A stretch of 25,646 nt of DNA from Lachnospiraceae bacterium (GCA_017391465.1 JAFOYH010000133.1:1-25646), one strand, 5' to 3'; counted from the stretch's first letter, positions 8,175-16,442 are shown. Translations and numbers: made by a program. The notes: generated by a model from the letters alone, not told the origin.

Positions 8175-8909
8175 CTAATAACCATAAATATCATAGATTA
8201 CATCATGATATACCCCTGGTTCTTTATAAACAATCAACGGTTCCTCCACTCTGATCATAGACTTGGCTCCGCGAATGGCTTCAATCATGACCATATTGGG
8301 TTCTTTATCCACAAATGGATACACCAGTTTCATACGTTTAGGTTCCAGTTTATATGCTGTCAGTGTCTGAAAGATTTCAACCAGACGAAATGGTCGATGA
8401 ATGAGATAAAAACGTCCGCCAGGTCTGAGTAACCGGCTGGCTTCACGTGCCAGATCGTCCAATGTACACAAGACTTCATGACGCGCAATCGCCTTCGGTG
8501 CTTCCGGATTCTTTATACCATGGGCATTGGTCATATACGGCGGATTGGATGTAATCACATCAAAACCGGCTAAAGGAAAAAGTTCCGAAGCCGTTTTTAT
8601 ATCTCCTGTGACAATATCAATCTTATCTTCCAGATGATTATATGCAACACTTCTGCGTGCCATATCTGCACTTTCTTCCTGGATCTCCAGACCCGTAAAA
8701 TGCTTCCCGTCTGTTTTGGCCTCCAGCAAAATCGGAATGATTCCTGTTCCAGTTCCCATATCCAGCACTTTCTCACCTTTTTTTACATTCGCAAATCCGC
8801 TCAAAAGTACCGCATCCATACCAAAACAAAATTTATTCGGATTCTGTATAATCTTATAGCCATTTCGTTCCAGATCATCCAGACGCTCATCCTGTTTTAA
8901 TTCCACCAT
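8175..8909 (-). CDS. tRNA1(Val) A37 N6-methyltransferase-like protein
   Basis: A 244-residue SAM-dependent methyltransferase of the TrmN6/YabB family. It has the SAM-binding loop LDMGTGTG (49-56) and the adenine-N6 catalytic motif NPPY (122-125). The N-terminal NPNKFCFGMDAVLLSGF stretch is a family signature. In Escherichia coli the orthologue modifies A37 of tRNA-Val; in Firmicutes the exact target is less settled, so the product is named by family. It sits between ricT and rsmI as in B. subtilis, but there is no yabA gene between it and ricT and no yazA-like (GIY-YIG) gene after it. Confidence 0.9.
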   Translation of the reverse strand: MVELKQDERLDDLERNGYKIIQNPNKFCFGMDAVLLSGFANVKKGEKVLDMGTGTGIIPILLEAKTDGKHFTGLEIQEESADMARRSVAYNHLEDKIDIVTGDIKTASELFPLAGFDVITSNPPYMTNAHGIKNPEAPKAIARHEVLCTLDDLAREASRLLRPGGRFYLIHRPFRLVEIFQTLTAYKLEPKRMKLVYPFVDKEPNMVMIEAIRGAKSMIRVEEPLIVYKEPGVYHDVIYDIYGY

Positions 8910-8935
8910 GTTTTTACTCCCTTACAAAATCAAAT

Positions 8936-8963
8936 CGGGACATTCCCGTAATGGGATGTCCCG
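8936..8963 (-). repeat. Intercistronic hairpin between ricT and the tRNA methyltransferase gene
   Basis: CGGGACAT and ATGTCCCG form a perfect 8-bp stem with an inner CCC/GGG extension across one bulge. It sits in the 72-base gap that breaks an otherwise tight run. A T-containing but interrupted stretch follows on the minus strand, so it could be a weak attenuator or an mRNA processing/stability element. Confidence 0.6.
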
Positions 8964-8981
8964 GTATTGTTCAATCAAACT

Positions 8982-9884
8982 CTATAATACAGAACCTTTG
9001 TCATGTCTTTCCATGGCTTCAAGCTGTTTCAATTCCGCATCATTGATATTCAAACGTTCTTTCTTACGTTTTGGACGGAATTTCAACTGGGAAACCGGAT
9101 ATTCTTTGATTTCTTTTTCATCATTATCCAATGTCACCACAATCTTAACAAGCTGACGAAGCACACTGACACTTGTCACTTCCCCACGAAAACCATCCAG
9201 TGTTGTTACACGATCACCAATCGCAGGAAGCTTACTGTTCAAATATTCATAAGTTTCTTCTTCATTCTTAAGACAACACATCAGTCGACCGCAGACACCG
9301 GAAATCTTTGTTGGATTCAAAGAAAGATTCTGCTCTTTTGCCATCTTAATGGATACAGGTGCAAACTCAGACAAATGGGTATGGCAGCAAAGCGGACGTC
9401 CACAGATGCCGATACCACCAAGAATCTTTGTCTCATCACGAACACCGATTTGACGCAATTCAATACGTGTTTTAAAAACGGATGCCAGATCCTTAACCAG
9501 TTCACGGAAGTCAATACGACCATCCGCTGTAAAATAGAAAAGAACTTTATTATTGTCAAATGTATATTCCGCATCAATCAGCTTCATCTCAAGCTGATGT
9601 TTTGCAATTTTTTCAAGACATATATTAAAAGCATTCTTTTCTTTTTCTTTATTTTTCATCTCAATCTCGTCATCTTCCGGTGTTGCCACACGGATGACTG
9701 GTTTCAGCGGCTGAATAACCTTGTCCTCTTCCACATCCTTTGGACCCACCAGCACAAGACCGTATTCCACACCACGTGCTGTTTCTACGATGACATGCTG
9801 CCCAATTTCAATATCCATATCCAGTGGATCGAAGTAATAAATCTTACCAGCCTGACGAAATCTCACGCCAATTACTTTTATCAT
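8982..9884 (-). CDS. ricT: RicT / YaaT, PSP1-domain protein of the Ric (Y) complex
   Basis: At 300 residues it matches YaaT/RicT. The PSP1 C-terminal domain is marked by two cysteine clusters, GICGRPLCC and GVCGRLMCC, which in B. subtilis RicT help hold iron-sulfur clusters. The N-terminal part (IGVRFRQAGKIYYFDP, then HVIVETARGVEYGLV) is also typical. In B. subtilis the RicA-RicF-RicT complex aids RNase Y-dependent mRNA maturation and influences sporulation, biofilm and competence. The gene starts 4 bases after the holB stop, so translation is probably coupled, as in the yaaT-holB arrangement. Confidence 0.95.
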   Translation of the reverse strand: MIKVIGVRFRQAGKIYYFDPLDMDIEIGQHVIVETARGVEYGLVLVGPKDVEEDKVIQPLKPVIRVATPEDDEIEMKNKEKEKNAFNICLEKIAKHQLEMKLIDAEYTFDNNKVLFYFTADGRIDFRELVKDLASVFKTRIELRQIGVRDETKILGGIGICGRPLCCHTHLSEFAPVSIKMAKEQNLSLNPTKISGVCGRLMCCLKNEEETYEYLNSKLPAIGDRVTTLDGFRGEVTSVSVLRQLVKIVVTLDNDEKEIKEYPVSQLKFRPKRKKERLNINDAELKQLEAMERHDKGSVL

Positions 9885-9888
9885 GTTA

Positions 9889-10878
9889 TTATTTCTCCTT
9901 CATTGCCAGGAGCATCATCTCCATGGCCACATCAAAATTCACATTGGCCGCCAGACGTTTCTTCGCCTTTTCCATGGACTCAATGATTTCATTTAAGCCT
10001 TCATACGACGAACGTTTCGCCTGTTCCATTAAAGAACGATACTCATCTTTATATACAATTGTGTTGGCATCTTTTGTCACTTTTAAAATAAGAACATCCC
10101 GATACCACACCATCATCATATCAATCACATCATTGATATCTGTTTTGTAAGCACTCAACCGTTTTACGGCTTCAACCACTTCATAGACTTCCATCTGGTG
10201 TACATTCTTCACAATATTCAGCACATGATACTGAAGATCATTAAAATCCTCCGATGAAGCCATAGAAATCGCCTTGCCAACAACTCCTTGAGAAAATGAT
10301 GCACAGATTCGTGCTTTATAATCCGGCACTCCATATTCTTTTATCAGCAAATCCACAATCTTTTTCTGATCTACTGGTTTGAGATGAAATGTAATGCATC
10401 TCGAAAGAATGGTTGGAAGCATTGCTTCCAGATTGTTCGTCAACAGCATAATGATACCGTATTCCGGCGGCTCTTCAATAGTCTTAAGCAGGGCATTCTG
10501 TGCCTGCTCATTCATCTTCTCCGCCTCATCTACGATATAAATTTTATATTTACTGCTGTATGGCTTAATTGCCATATCTGCATTAATCTGTTTACGTATG
10601 TCATCCACACTGATCGTCATCGGCTTTTCATGCGTCAGCCACTTCACATCCGGCTGATTCCCGGAATCCATCTGATGACAGGAACGACACATATTACAGG
10701 AATCTCCATATCCTGCTTCACACTGAAGTGCTTTTGCAAACGCTTTCGCCAACAGATTTTTTCCACTGTCATTTGGACCCTCAAAAATATAGGCATGGGA
10801 AATTTTTTTACTTTTTAATGCTGTAGACATATGCTGAATAATCTGCTCATGACCAATAATATTTTTAAAGTTTGACAT
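9889..10878 (-). CDS. holB: DNA polymerase III delta' subunit
   Basis: About 329 residues of the clamp-loader delta' subunit, AAA+ fold. It begins NIIGHEQIIQHM; a degenerate P-loop GPNDSGKN lies at 34-41, and four zinc-ligand cysteines follow at 53, 61, 64 and 67. The IVDEAEKMNEQAQNALLKT and LSRC segments are family hallmarks. It works with DnaX and HolA to load the sliding clamp at replication forks. The start at 10878 is preceded by GGGGGAGGTGGCAC; a longer reading to 10920 would translate that ribosome site and is rejected. Confidence 0.95.
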   Translation of the reverse strand: MSNFKNIIGHEQIIQHMSTALKSKKISHAYIFEGPNDSGKNLLAKAFAKALQCEAGYGDSCNMCRSCHQMDSGNQPDVKWLTHEKPMTISVDDIRKQINADMAIKPYSSKYKIYIVDEAEKMNEQAQNALLKTIEEPPEYGIIMLLTNNLEAMLPTILSRCITFHLKPVDQKKIVDLLIKEYGVPDYKARICASFSQGVVGKAISMASSEDFNDLQYHVLNIVKNVHQMEVYEVVEAVKRLSAYKTDINDVIDMMMVWYRDVLILKVTKDANTIVYKDEYRSLMEQAKRSSYEGLNEIIESMEKAKKRLAANVNFDVAMEMMLLAMKEK

Positions 10879-10946
10879 AAATGTGCCACCTCCCCCGATT
10901 ATATACAGACAGTATATCATACTTTTTTTAAGAATACGAGCCTTGT

Positions 10947-11561
10947 CTATTTCTGATTTTTAAAATCTCTATGTCTAAATTCTAAAATATCCTTACGAAT
11001 TTCTTGCAAACAATCATCCATGTGAATGTTCTCGTAAATTCGTTCAATCTCACACTGCTTAATTTTTTCTTCAGAAAAGTCTTCTGAGTCCGCAAGAAAA
11101 CGTCGGCAATATTCCGCGTATTTTGGATTTTCCTGTTGTCTTTCCCTGTTTAACGCTCTCTGCAATCGTTCTCCATCTTCTACATTTATATAAATCGGAA
11201 TCACATTTTCCTTTCCATAAAAAATGCGGATCTGGGCATAGGATTCTAATGTTCCAATAATGATTGCATCCTGATCACTGTTAAAATCCACCTGTCCATC
11301 ATCCACTGTAAAATAACTCCAAATGCCATGAATCGTGTGATAATCCCTGCACTCAATCACTTTTCCAGCTTTTTTTAATGCTTCCAGTTTCTGTCCGGTC
11401 ACAAAATGGTATTCTACGCCATCCTGCTCCCCTTCGCGCATGGGACGTGTCGTATAAGACACCACTGTTTTCAATCCTAACGTCTCGTCCTGAATCAAAT
11501 GTTTAAAGATTGTATCTTTACCGGATGCACTTTTCCCCATGATGCAAAATAACTTTGACAT
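10947..11561 (-). CDS. Guanylate-kinase-like P-loop protein
   Basis: A 204-residue nucleoside-monophosphate-kinase-fold protein. The P-loop GKSASGKDT is at 9-17; SYTTRPMREGEQDGVEYHF follows and matches the guanylate kinase GMP-binding segment. The C-terminal half is more diverged than in a housekeeping Gmk. The ATG at 11561 follows AAGGAG at ideal spacing and lies within the upstream decarboxylase gene, giving a 44-base overlap in another frame. It occupies the place that thymidylate kinase (tmk) holds between the decarboxylase and holB in B. subtilis. Whether it phosphorylates GMP or another nucleotide is not decidable here. Confidence 0.8.
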   Translation of the reverse strand: MSKLFCIMGKSASGKDTIFKHLIQDETLGLKTVVSYTTRPMREGEQDGVEYHFVTGQKLEALKKAGKVIECRDYHTIHGIWSYFTVDDGQVDFNSDQDAIIIGTLESYAQIRIFYGKENVIPIYINVEDGERLQRALNRERQQENPKYAEYCRRFLADSEDFSEEKIKQCEIERIYENIHMDDCLQEIRKDILEFRHRDFKNQK

Positions 11562-12951
11562 CTTTATTCTCCTTTATATAACCGCCATGGACATCCAGTC
11601 CCTGACGTTCAAAATACTGTATCTGTTCGATCTGTGCACTTCCAAGAACTTCTCCCGGGACCAATAACGGAATGCCCGGCGGATAAAGATAAACATAATC
11701 CCCGATTATGCGTCCCTCAGCCTGTACAAGAGGTATTTCTTCCATCACCAAATCCACAGCCTCGTCTATTTCAAGCATACGCTCTGGAGCCCATAAACGT
11801 ATCTCGAACGACTTTTCATCGAACCATATCCTCTCGGAAACATTACTTTCCAATTCGGAATCCATCTGTTCCAGTGCTCTGGCAAGCCGCTCCAGTCCTT
11901 CTTTAGAGTCCCCTGCCGTCGTCATTGCCAACACATGCTCTGCACAGACCATTTCCATCTGAAGTTTAAATTCATCCCGAAGCCGATCATACAGCTGCCG
12001 TCCATTCAAAGACGCATGAGTCGTTCCTATCACAAGCTTCCCAAAATCAAAATCTTCTTCCGGTGAATACAGGAATATATGTTTTAATCCGGACAGACGT
12101 TCTCGCAATTGTAAGGTTTGTTTTTTATATATTTCAAATGTCGCCGGACCTTCATTTTCCAGCCACGACATACACAGACTCATGGATGCCATCAACACAT
12201 AAGATGGACTGGATGTCTGATAGGTCGCCAGCATCTTACGTATACGCTCTTTTGGTACCAGATTCCCCTGAATATGCAGCAGTGCTGTCTGAGTCAGTGC
12301 CGGCATGGTCTTATGAAGACTCTGAATAACGACATCGGCACCACAGTCCATGGCATCATCAAAACCGAGCCATCTCAAATGAGAACCATGCGCCTCGTCC
12401 ACAATACACGGAATCCCCTTTGCATGTGCCGCTTTACAAATCCCTCTGACATCCGAAAATAACCCCTCGTAGGTTGGAGATGTAAAAATCACCGCCCGAA
12501 TATCCGGATATGTTTCAAGTAAAGCTTCCACCTGATTGCATCGAAGCCCTTTGTATATTCCAAGAGTCTCATCCAATTCCGGCCAAATATATACCGGACG
12601 CAGACCATTTAACTCCAGGGCATGATAAACACTTGTATGGCAGTTTCTTGCCACAAGCACCCTGTCTCCGCGATGACAAACACCTGAAATAGCAGATAAC
12701 AAACCGCCTGTGCTTCCATTGACCATGAAATGACTTTCTTCGGCTCCGTATAATCTTGCCGCGCGCTTCTGTTCCTGTAAGAGAATATCCTCCGCATCAT
12801 GAAGGTTATCGAATCCGTCAATTTCTGTCAAATCAAACCCATATGGATCTGCCATAGACAGTATCTGCCGTTTATGCCCCGGCATATGAAAGGGATACGC
12901 TTCACTTTTACTATATTCGATTAATTTATTATATAAATTTTCTGTACTCAT
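11518..12951 (-). CDS. Orn/Lys/Arg decarboxylase-family PLP enzyme
   Basis: About 477 residues. It is a type I-fold, SpeA/YaaO-like basic amino-acid decarboxylase, shorter than the large inducible enterobacterial forms. Motifs: FHMPGHKR near the N-terminus, VNGSTGGLLS, IVDEAHGSH (PLP-ring Asp) and the Schiff-base lysine in SLHKT (Lys214). It probably decarboxylates arginine, lysine or ornithine in polyamine synthesis; the sequence does not distinguish these. The start at 12951 fits the family, but its ribosome site (GGGAAA) is weak. A longer version to 13023 has none. It heads the holB-ricT-rsmI run. Confidence 0.9.
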   Translation of the reverse strand: MSTENLYNKLIEYSKSEAYPFHMPGHKRQILSMADPYGFDLTEIDGFDNLHDAEDILLQEQKRAARLYGAEESHFMVNGSTGGLLSAISGVCHRGDRVLVARNCHTSVYHALELNGLRPVYIWPELDETLGIYKGLRCNQVEALLETYPDIRAVIFTSPTYEGLFSDVRGICKAAHAKGIPCIVDEAHGSHLRWLGFDDAMDCGADVVIQSLHKTMPALTQTALLHIQGNLVPKERIRKMLATYQTSSPSYVLMASMSLCMSWLENEGPATFEIYKKQTLQLRERLSGLKHIFLYSPEEDFDFGKLVIGTTHASLNGRQLYDRLRDEFKLQMEMVCAEHVLAMTTAGDSKEGLERLARALEQMDSELESNVSERIWFDEKSFEIRLWAPERMLEIDEAVDLVMEEIPLVQAEGRIIGDYVYLYPPGIPLLVPGEVLGSAQIEQIQYFERQGLDVHGGYIKENKDVKVILHHGEKCIR

Positions 12952-13084
12952 TTTCCCATCATAACATACAAACTTTCCTTTGGCAATGAAAGCACAAAAG
13001 TGTCCTTGTTTTGTATTTTTCATTGTGCTATGATTATCTGGTTGACCATAATTTCAACATATTTCTCATAAAGGAGGTTTTCTC

Positions 13085-14461
13085 ATGGATACTTCATCCA
13101 CCAATAAACTTGGAACCGAAAAGGTCAGTAAGCTCTTGTTTCAGCTTGCGCTTCCGGCGATTACCGCTCAAGTCATAAATATGTTATACAATATCGTCGA
13201 CCGAATCTATATCGGTCATATCGAAGGCATCGGCGGACTTGCCCTCACCGGCGTCGGCTTATGTTTTCCAATCCTTATTCTCATTTCCGCATTCAGCTGC
13301 CTTATCGGTATGGGCGGTGCTCCTCAGGCATCCATCCGAATGGGTGCTCGTGATCATGAAGGTGCTGAAAAAATACTTGGAAACTGTTTTGCCCTAATAC
13401 TCATCATGTCTGTTATTTTAACGGCTGTTTTTCTTGCCGGCGGTGAAACCATTCTCATGCTGTTCGGTGCCAGCAAAGATACACTGCCTTATGCCATGGA
13501 ATATCTCAATATCTATGTCATTGGTACACTCTTTGTTATGATCTCCCTCGGCTTAAATTCATTTATCTCTGCCCAGGGATTTGCCAAAACCAGTATGATG
13601 ACTGTCATGATCGGTGCCATTATCAATATCGTTTTAGACCCTGTATTTATTTTTGGACTGAAAATGGGTGTTTCCGGTGCCGCATTGGCCACCATCATTT
13701 CCCAGTGTATTTCTGCATTATGGGTATTAAAATTTCTCTTTGGTTCAAAAACCACACTGAAAATCCGACCAAAAAACATGAAACTGTCTGCCAAAATCTT
13801 ATTGCCGGTTATTGCACTTGGTCTTGCCCCATTTATTATGCAGAGCACCGAAAGTCTCTTAAGTGTTTGCTTTAATACTTCTTTGCAGAAATACGGCGGT
13901 GACCTGGCTGTTGGATCCATGACAATTTTGGCAAGCTGTATGCAGATTTTAACTTTGCCGCTCTCCGGACTTGCCCAGGGTGCACAGCCGATCATCAGTT
14001 ACAACTTTGGCGCAGGCAATAAAGACCGCGTCAAACAGGCTTTTCGATTATTATTCACCTGCAGTTTGGGATTTGCCATCATTTTCTGGCTCATCAATAT
14101 GATTTTCCCACAGCTTTTCGTCGGCCTCTTCGCCAACGACGCAGCATTAAAAAATACAGCCGTATGGGCACTTCGCATTTACATGGCAACCGGATTCATG
14201 ATGGGAATCCAGATGGCCTGCCAACAGACTTTTGTGTCCATTGGACAGGCAAAGATTTCTCTGTTTTTGGCATTACTGCGAAAAATCATTTTATTGATTC
14301 CTTTAATCTATATTCTGCCAAACTTCTTTGCAGATAAAGTCTTTGCTGTATTCTTAGCGGAACCGGTATCTGACTTTATTGCTGCATCCACCACATTTTT
14401 AATGTTTAAATGGCAGTTCGATAAGGTATTAAATGCACAGACAACCCTTAAAACACCTTAA
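13085..14461 (+). CDS. MATE family multidrug/cation exporter
   Basis: A 458-residue protein with about twelve hydrophobic spans in two similar halves, as in MATE antiporters. The first half opens with LALPAITAQVINMLYNIVDRIYIG and the second with ALGLAPFIMQSTESLLSVCFN; GLAQGAQPIISYNFGAGN is the usual motif of the second half. It likely exports cationic compounds using a Na+ or H+ gradient; the substrate is unknown. AAAGGAGG precedes the ATG. It is divergent from the decarboxylase gene and stands alone, ending at a strong bidirectional terminator. Confidence 0.94.
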   Translation: MDTSSTNKLGTEKVSKLLFQLALPAITAQVINMLYNIVDRIYIGHIEGIGGLALTGVGLCFPILILISAFSCLIGMGGAPQASIRMGARDHEGAEKILGNCFALILIMSVILTAVFLAGGETILMLFGASKDTLPYAMEYLNIYVIGTLFVMISLGLNSFISAQGFAKTSMMTVMIGAIINIVLDPVFIFGLKMGVSGAALATIISQCISALWVLKFLFGSKTTLKIRPKNMKLSAKILLPVIALGLAPFIMQSTESLLSVCFNTSLQKYGGDLAVGSMTILASCMQILTLPLSGLAQGAQPIISYNFGAGNKDRVKQAFRLLFTCSLGFAIIFWLINMIFPQLFVGLFANDAALKNTAVWALRIYMATGFMMGIQMACQQTFVSIGQAKISLFLALLRKIILLIPLIYILPNFFADKVFAVFLAEPVSDFIAASTTFLMFKWQFDKVLNAQTTLKTP

Positions 14462-14474
14462 TCGGTAACATAAC

Positions 14475-14520
14475 AAAAAAGCGTTAAAATTCGCACTGCG
14501 AGTTTTAACGCTTTTGTTTT
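14475..14520. terminator. Strong bidirectional terminator (MATE gene / CHAP gene)
   Basis: AAAGCGTTAAAA pairs perfectly with TTTTAACGCTTT around a short GC-rich tip. Runs of T follow on both strands (TTTTGTTTT on plus, TTTTTTGTT on minus). The stop codon of the minus-strand CHAP gene lies at its edge, so the two genes share it. Confidence 0.9.
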
Positions 14521-15232
14521 ATAATGCTTCGTCAATATAAATATATCCTAAAAATCGACGTCCGGATAAATAATCCGATCCATCTTTACTCATTTCGACT
14601 ACATAAAAATAGCTTCCACCCCACTGAGATTCGGAAATTGTCACTGTATCTTCGTGGATTTCTTCAACGACAGCTACATGACCGCTATTGTGATTATAAT
14701 CATCCCAGCAGGCAATCGCTCCCAATCTTGGTTCACTTCCATAAGCATAGGCGCCAACAGCAATGTTGTAGCTCCACCATTCACCGGCGTTACCATTACA
14801 CAACATCGGTTCTCTTCCAAGAATCTCATACGCTCTGCCATACGCATAAGCTGTACAGTTTGGCATTCCCAGGCCAAATCGATAGTATAAATTCAGTTCA
14901 TGATAATATGGATTATAACCATCCGGTGCCTCCAGACGAGGAATATAGTTTACCACTTCTTCTACAGCTTCTTCCTCTTCTTCCTGCATGATATTCACAA
15001 TACGTTCACTGGTTGATTTTTCATATTTTGTCTGCTTAGGTCTTAAAGCAATTTCATTACTCTCTGTTTCAACTTCTTCCAAGATATCCCAAAGGGTTTC
15101 CTGAACAGTTTCTTTCTGATTGATCGGTTCCTCTATATCCATCGCATATGCCGGCATAGACATTGTTCCTGCCATTAAAATACATGAAAGCACAGCTGCC
15201 ATAAGTCGATGTTTTAACTGGTTTAATTTCAT
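14519..15232 (-). CDS. Secreted CHAP-domain cysteine peptidase/amidase
   Basis: A protein of 237 residues. The signal peptide ends at an AYA cleavage site near residue 30. An acidic linker (about 45-95) containing a Glu run follows, then a CHAP domain. The catalytic Cys126 lies in PNCTAYAYGRAYE and His185 in SGHVAVVEEI. Such enzymes usually cut peptidoglycan stem peptides or cross-bridges, in wall turnover, division or sporulation. There is no wall-binding repeat or sortase motif. The start at 15232 follows AAGGAGGATTTTTA; an in-frame ATG at 15277 lies upstream of the predicted transcript start and is rejected. Confidence 0.88.
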   Translation of the reverse strand: MKLNQLKHRLMAAVLSCILMAGTMSMPAYAMDIEEPINQKETVQETLWDILEEVETESNEIALRPKQTKYEKSTSERIVNIMQEEEEEAVEEVVNYIPRLEAPDGYNPYYHELNLYYRFGLGMPNCTAYAYGRAYEILGREPMLCNGNAGEWWSYNIAVGAYAYGSEPRLGAIACWDDYNHNSGHVAVVEEIHEDTVTISESQWGGSYFYVVEMSKDGSDYLSGRRFLGYIYIDEAL

Positions 15233-15239
15233 TAAAAAT

Positions 15240-15262
15240 CCTCCTTGTTTTGCACAAGGAGG
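15240..15262 (-). promoter_or_regulatory. Perfect inverted repeat covering the CHAP gene Shine-Dalgarno
   Basis: CCTCCTTG and CAAGGAGG form perfect 8-base arms around a 7-base loop; the second arm is the gene's ribosome site. If transcribed whole it would hide the site. The predicted promoter would start the RNA inside the first arm, so it may instead be a DNA operator or give a shortened 5' hairpin. Confidence 0.7.
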
Positions 15263-15263
15263 T

Positions 15264-15292
15264 ATTTTACATGACATTTATTGTTTTTGCAA
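15264..15292 (-). promoter_or_regulatory. Promoter of the CHAP gene
   Basis: On the minus strand TTGCAA (15292-15287), 17 bases and TAAAAT (15269-15264) match a vegetative promoter. Transcription would begin near 15257, giving a very short leader of about 25 bases. Confidence 0.65.
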
Positions 15293-15438
15293 GCTTTTAT
15301 TAATCGTTCTGTAATAATTGTAATTTTTTTGTTATTATTATTCATTTTATTTAATAAAACCTATTTTATTTCATCACTATATATATTAAAAAAATAATAG
15401 CGTTATCCTCAAATTGCAATATAAACAAAAATATATTC

Positions 15439-15474
15439 AAAAAAAGGAGCTTTTTTAGTAAAAACTCCTTTTTA
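15439..15474 (-). terminator. Terminator of the LytTR regulator gene
   Basis: AAAAAGGAG pairs with CTCCTTTTT around an A/T-rich loop that can also pair with itself, and a T-run follows on the minus strand. It lies 9 bases past the regulator's stop. The stretch from here to the CHAP promoter is AT-rich and I see no gene in it. Confidence 0.8.
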
Positions 15475-15482
15475 TCCCACAA

Positions 15483-16184
15483 TTATTTCACCAAAAAGAT
15501 ACTATATGCCTTTTTCATCTCTTCTTCCTTCGAACGACTAATCGGCACTTCAATGTCATGGTTTAAGATTACTTTGTTCTTCTGCAATTTTGTAATATTA
15601 CGCATATTCACAATATAGCTGCGATGACAACAGATAAACACATCGGTCAACTGCTCCATCAATGAATCCAGTTTTTCCGATGTTCGATAAACCTTTGTTG
15701 CGGTATGAATTTCCGAAACACGCAGGCAACGCTCAATATAAATAATTTCGTCCTGAATCACCGCATACTTCACTTTTTGCCATGAAAAATTTAAATGCAA
15801 ACTTTTTGAATGCCATAACGCTTTCAATGCTTTATGCAATGCCTTTGGCAAATATTCATCCAATTCTTTTTTGTCAATACACCACACATGATTTGTTGCG
15901 TAAACTTCACTAAAATGTTTTACATACGATGTAATATAAATAATCTGAGCCAATGGATAATAATAATTAATCTCTTCTCCAAGCTCAATACCGGATCCAT
16001 CACCCAATTCAATATCCATTAAAATGATATCAAATCCTTTGGGTTGTTTCCTGTACGATTTTTTAAATGCCTGTGCCGAAGCAAATTCCACGATTTCATA
16101 CGGTTCATCAATAGCCTCCGCAATCTTTTCCTTGATCAAACACCTGTGAATTTCCAAATCTTCACATACTGCAATCTCTAACAT
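15483..16184 (-). CDS. LytTR-family response regulator
   Basis: A regulator of 233 residues. It has an N-terminal receiver domain (about 1-120) with acidic pocket CED (residues 7-9), phospho-acceptor Asp57 in LMDIELGDGSG and the conserved ITSY. The C-terminal LytTR DNA-binding domain (about 130-233) contains IYIER, CHRSYIVN and VPISRS, as in AgrA/LytR-type regulators. The start at 16184 follows GGAAAAGGGAAG; a longer start at 16214 has no ribosome site. It diverges from a GHKL kinase gene, its likely partner, across a 258-base regulatory region with a direct repeat. The target genes are unknown. Confidence 0.92.
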   Translation of the reverse strand: MLEIAVCEDLEIHRCLIKEKIAEAIDEPYEIVEFASAQAFKKSYRKQPKGFDIILMDIELGDGSGIELGEEINYYYPLAQIIYITSYVKHFSEVYATNHVWCIDKKELDEYLPKALHKALKALWHSKSLHLNFSWQKVKYAVIQDEIIYIERCLRVSEIHTATKVYRTSEKLDSLMEQLTDVFICCHRSYIVNMRNITKLQKNKVILNHDIEVPISRSKEEEMKKAYSIFLVK

Positions 16185-16261
16185 CTTCCCTTTTCCCTTC
16201 TGTGTTTCTTGCACCCAATAACCCTTTAATCTTTTTCCTCATTTCGAGGCAAATTTACTTC

Positions 16262-16290
16262 ATTATAGACAATCAATTCTTGTTTTTCAA
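16262..16290 (-). promoter_or_regulatory. Promoter of the LytTR regulator gene
   Basis: On the minus strand TTGAAA (16290-16285), a 17-base spacer and a perfect TATAAT (16267-16262) form a good vegetative promoter, giving a leader of about 70 bases. Confidence 0.75.
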
Positions 16291-16334
16291 GTCAAACACA
16301 AAATGTATGAAAATTAAAACTTTCTCACCACAAC

Positions 16335-16363
16335 ATATGACATATAAACGTCAAATATGACAT
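16335..16363. promoter_or_regulatory. Direct repeat, candidate LytTR binding site
   Basis: ATATGACAT occurs at 16335-16343 and again at 16355-16363, exactly 20 bases apart, about two helical turns. LytTR regulators are known to bind pairs of 9-bp direct repeats with similar spacing. The pair lies about 40 bases upstream of a TATACA (16401-16406), a likely -10 box of the kinase gene that has only a poor -35, as expected for an activated promoter. Confidence 0.55.
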
Positions 16364-16442
16364 TATGCACAAATTTAGATTGTAAATTTTGTATATTTGT
16401 TATACACTAAAGTGGTAACGTTTGAATCAAGCGAGGTGCATC

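Noticed and set aside
9003..9986. Long plus-strand reading frame of 327 codons opposite ricT and holB
   Set aside because: It lies antisense to clearly conserved genes, its translation is low-complexity Phe/Ile/Cys/His-rich, it has no ribosome site and it shows no recognisable motif. It reflects the codon bias of the real strand.
13513..13995. Minus-strand frame of 160 codons within the MATE gene
   Set aside because: It is a shadow of a strongly conserved transporter, without a start signal.
15233..15277. Longer CHAP protein starting at 15277 (MSCKIPPC)
   Set aside because: This start has no ribosome site and lies upstream of the predicted transcription start, and it would put a Cys/Pro-rich stretch before a normal signal peptide.
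15293..15438. Possible small RNA in the AT-rich gap between the CHAP and LytTR genes
   Set aside because: The stretch is almost pure A/T with no promoter-terminator pair of its own; the only terminator fits the LytTR gene.
16185..16442. Missing membrane sensor of the GHKL kinase, possibly a decayed 5' end
   Set aside because: All frames in this AT-rich region contain frequent stops and no hydrophobic remnants; it holds promoters and repeats instead.
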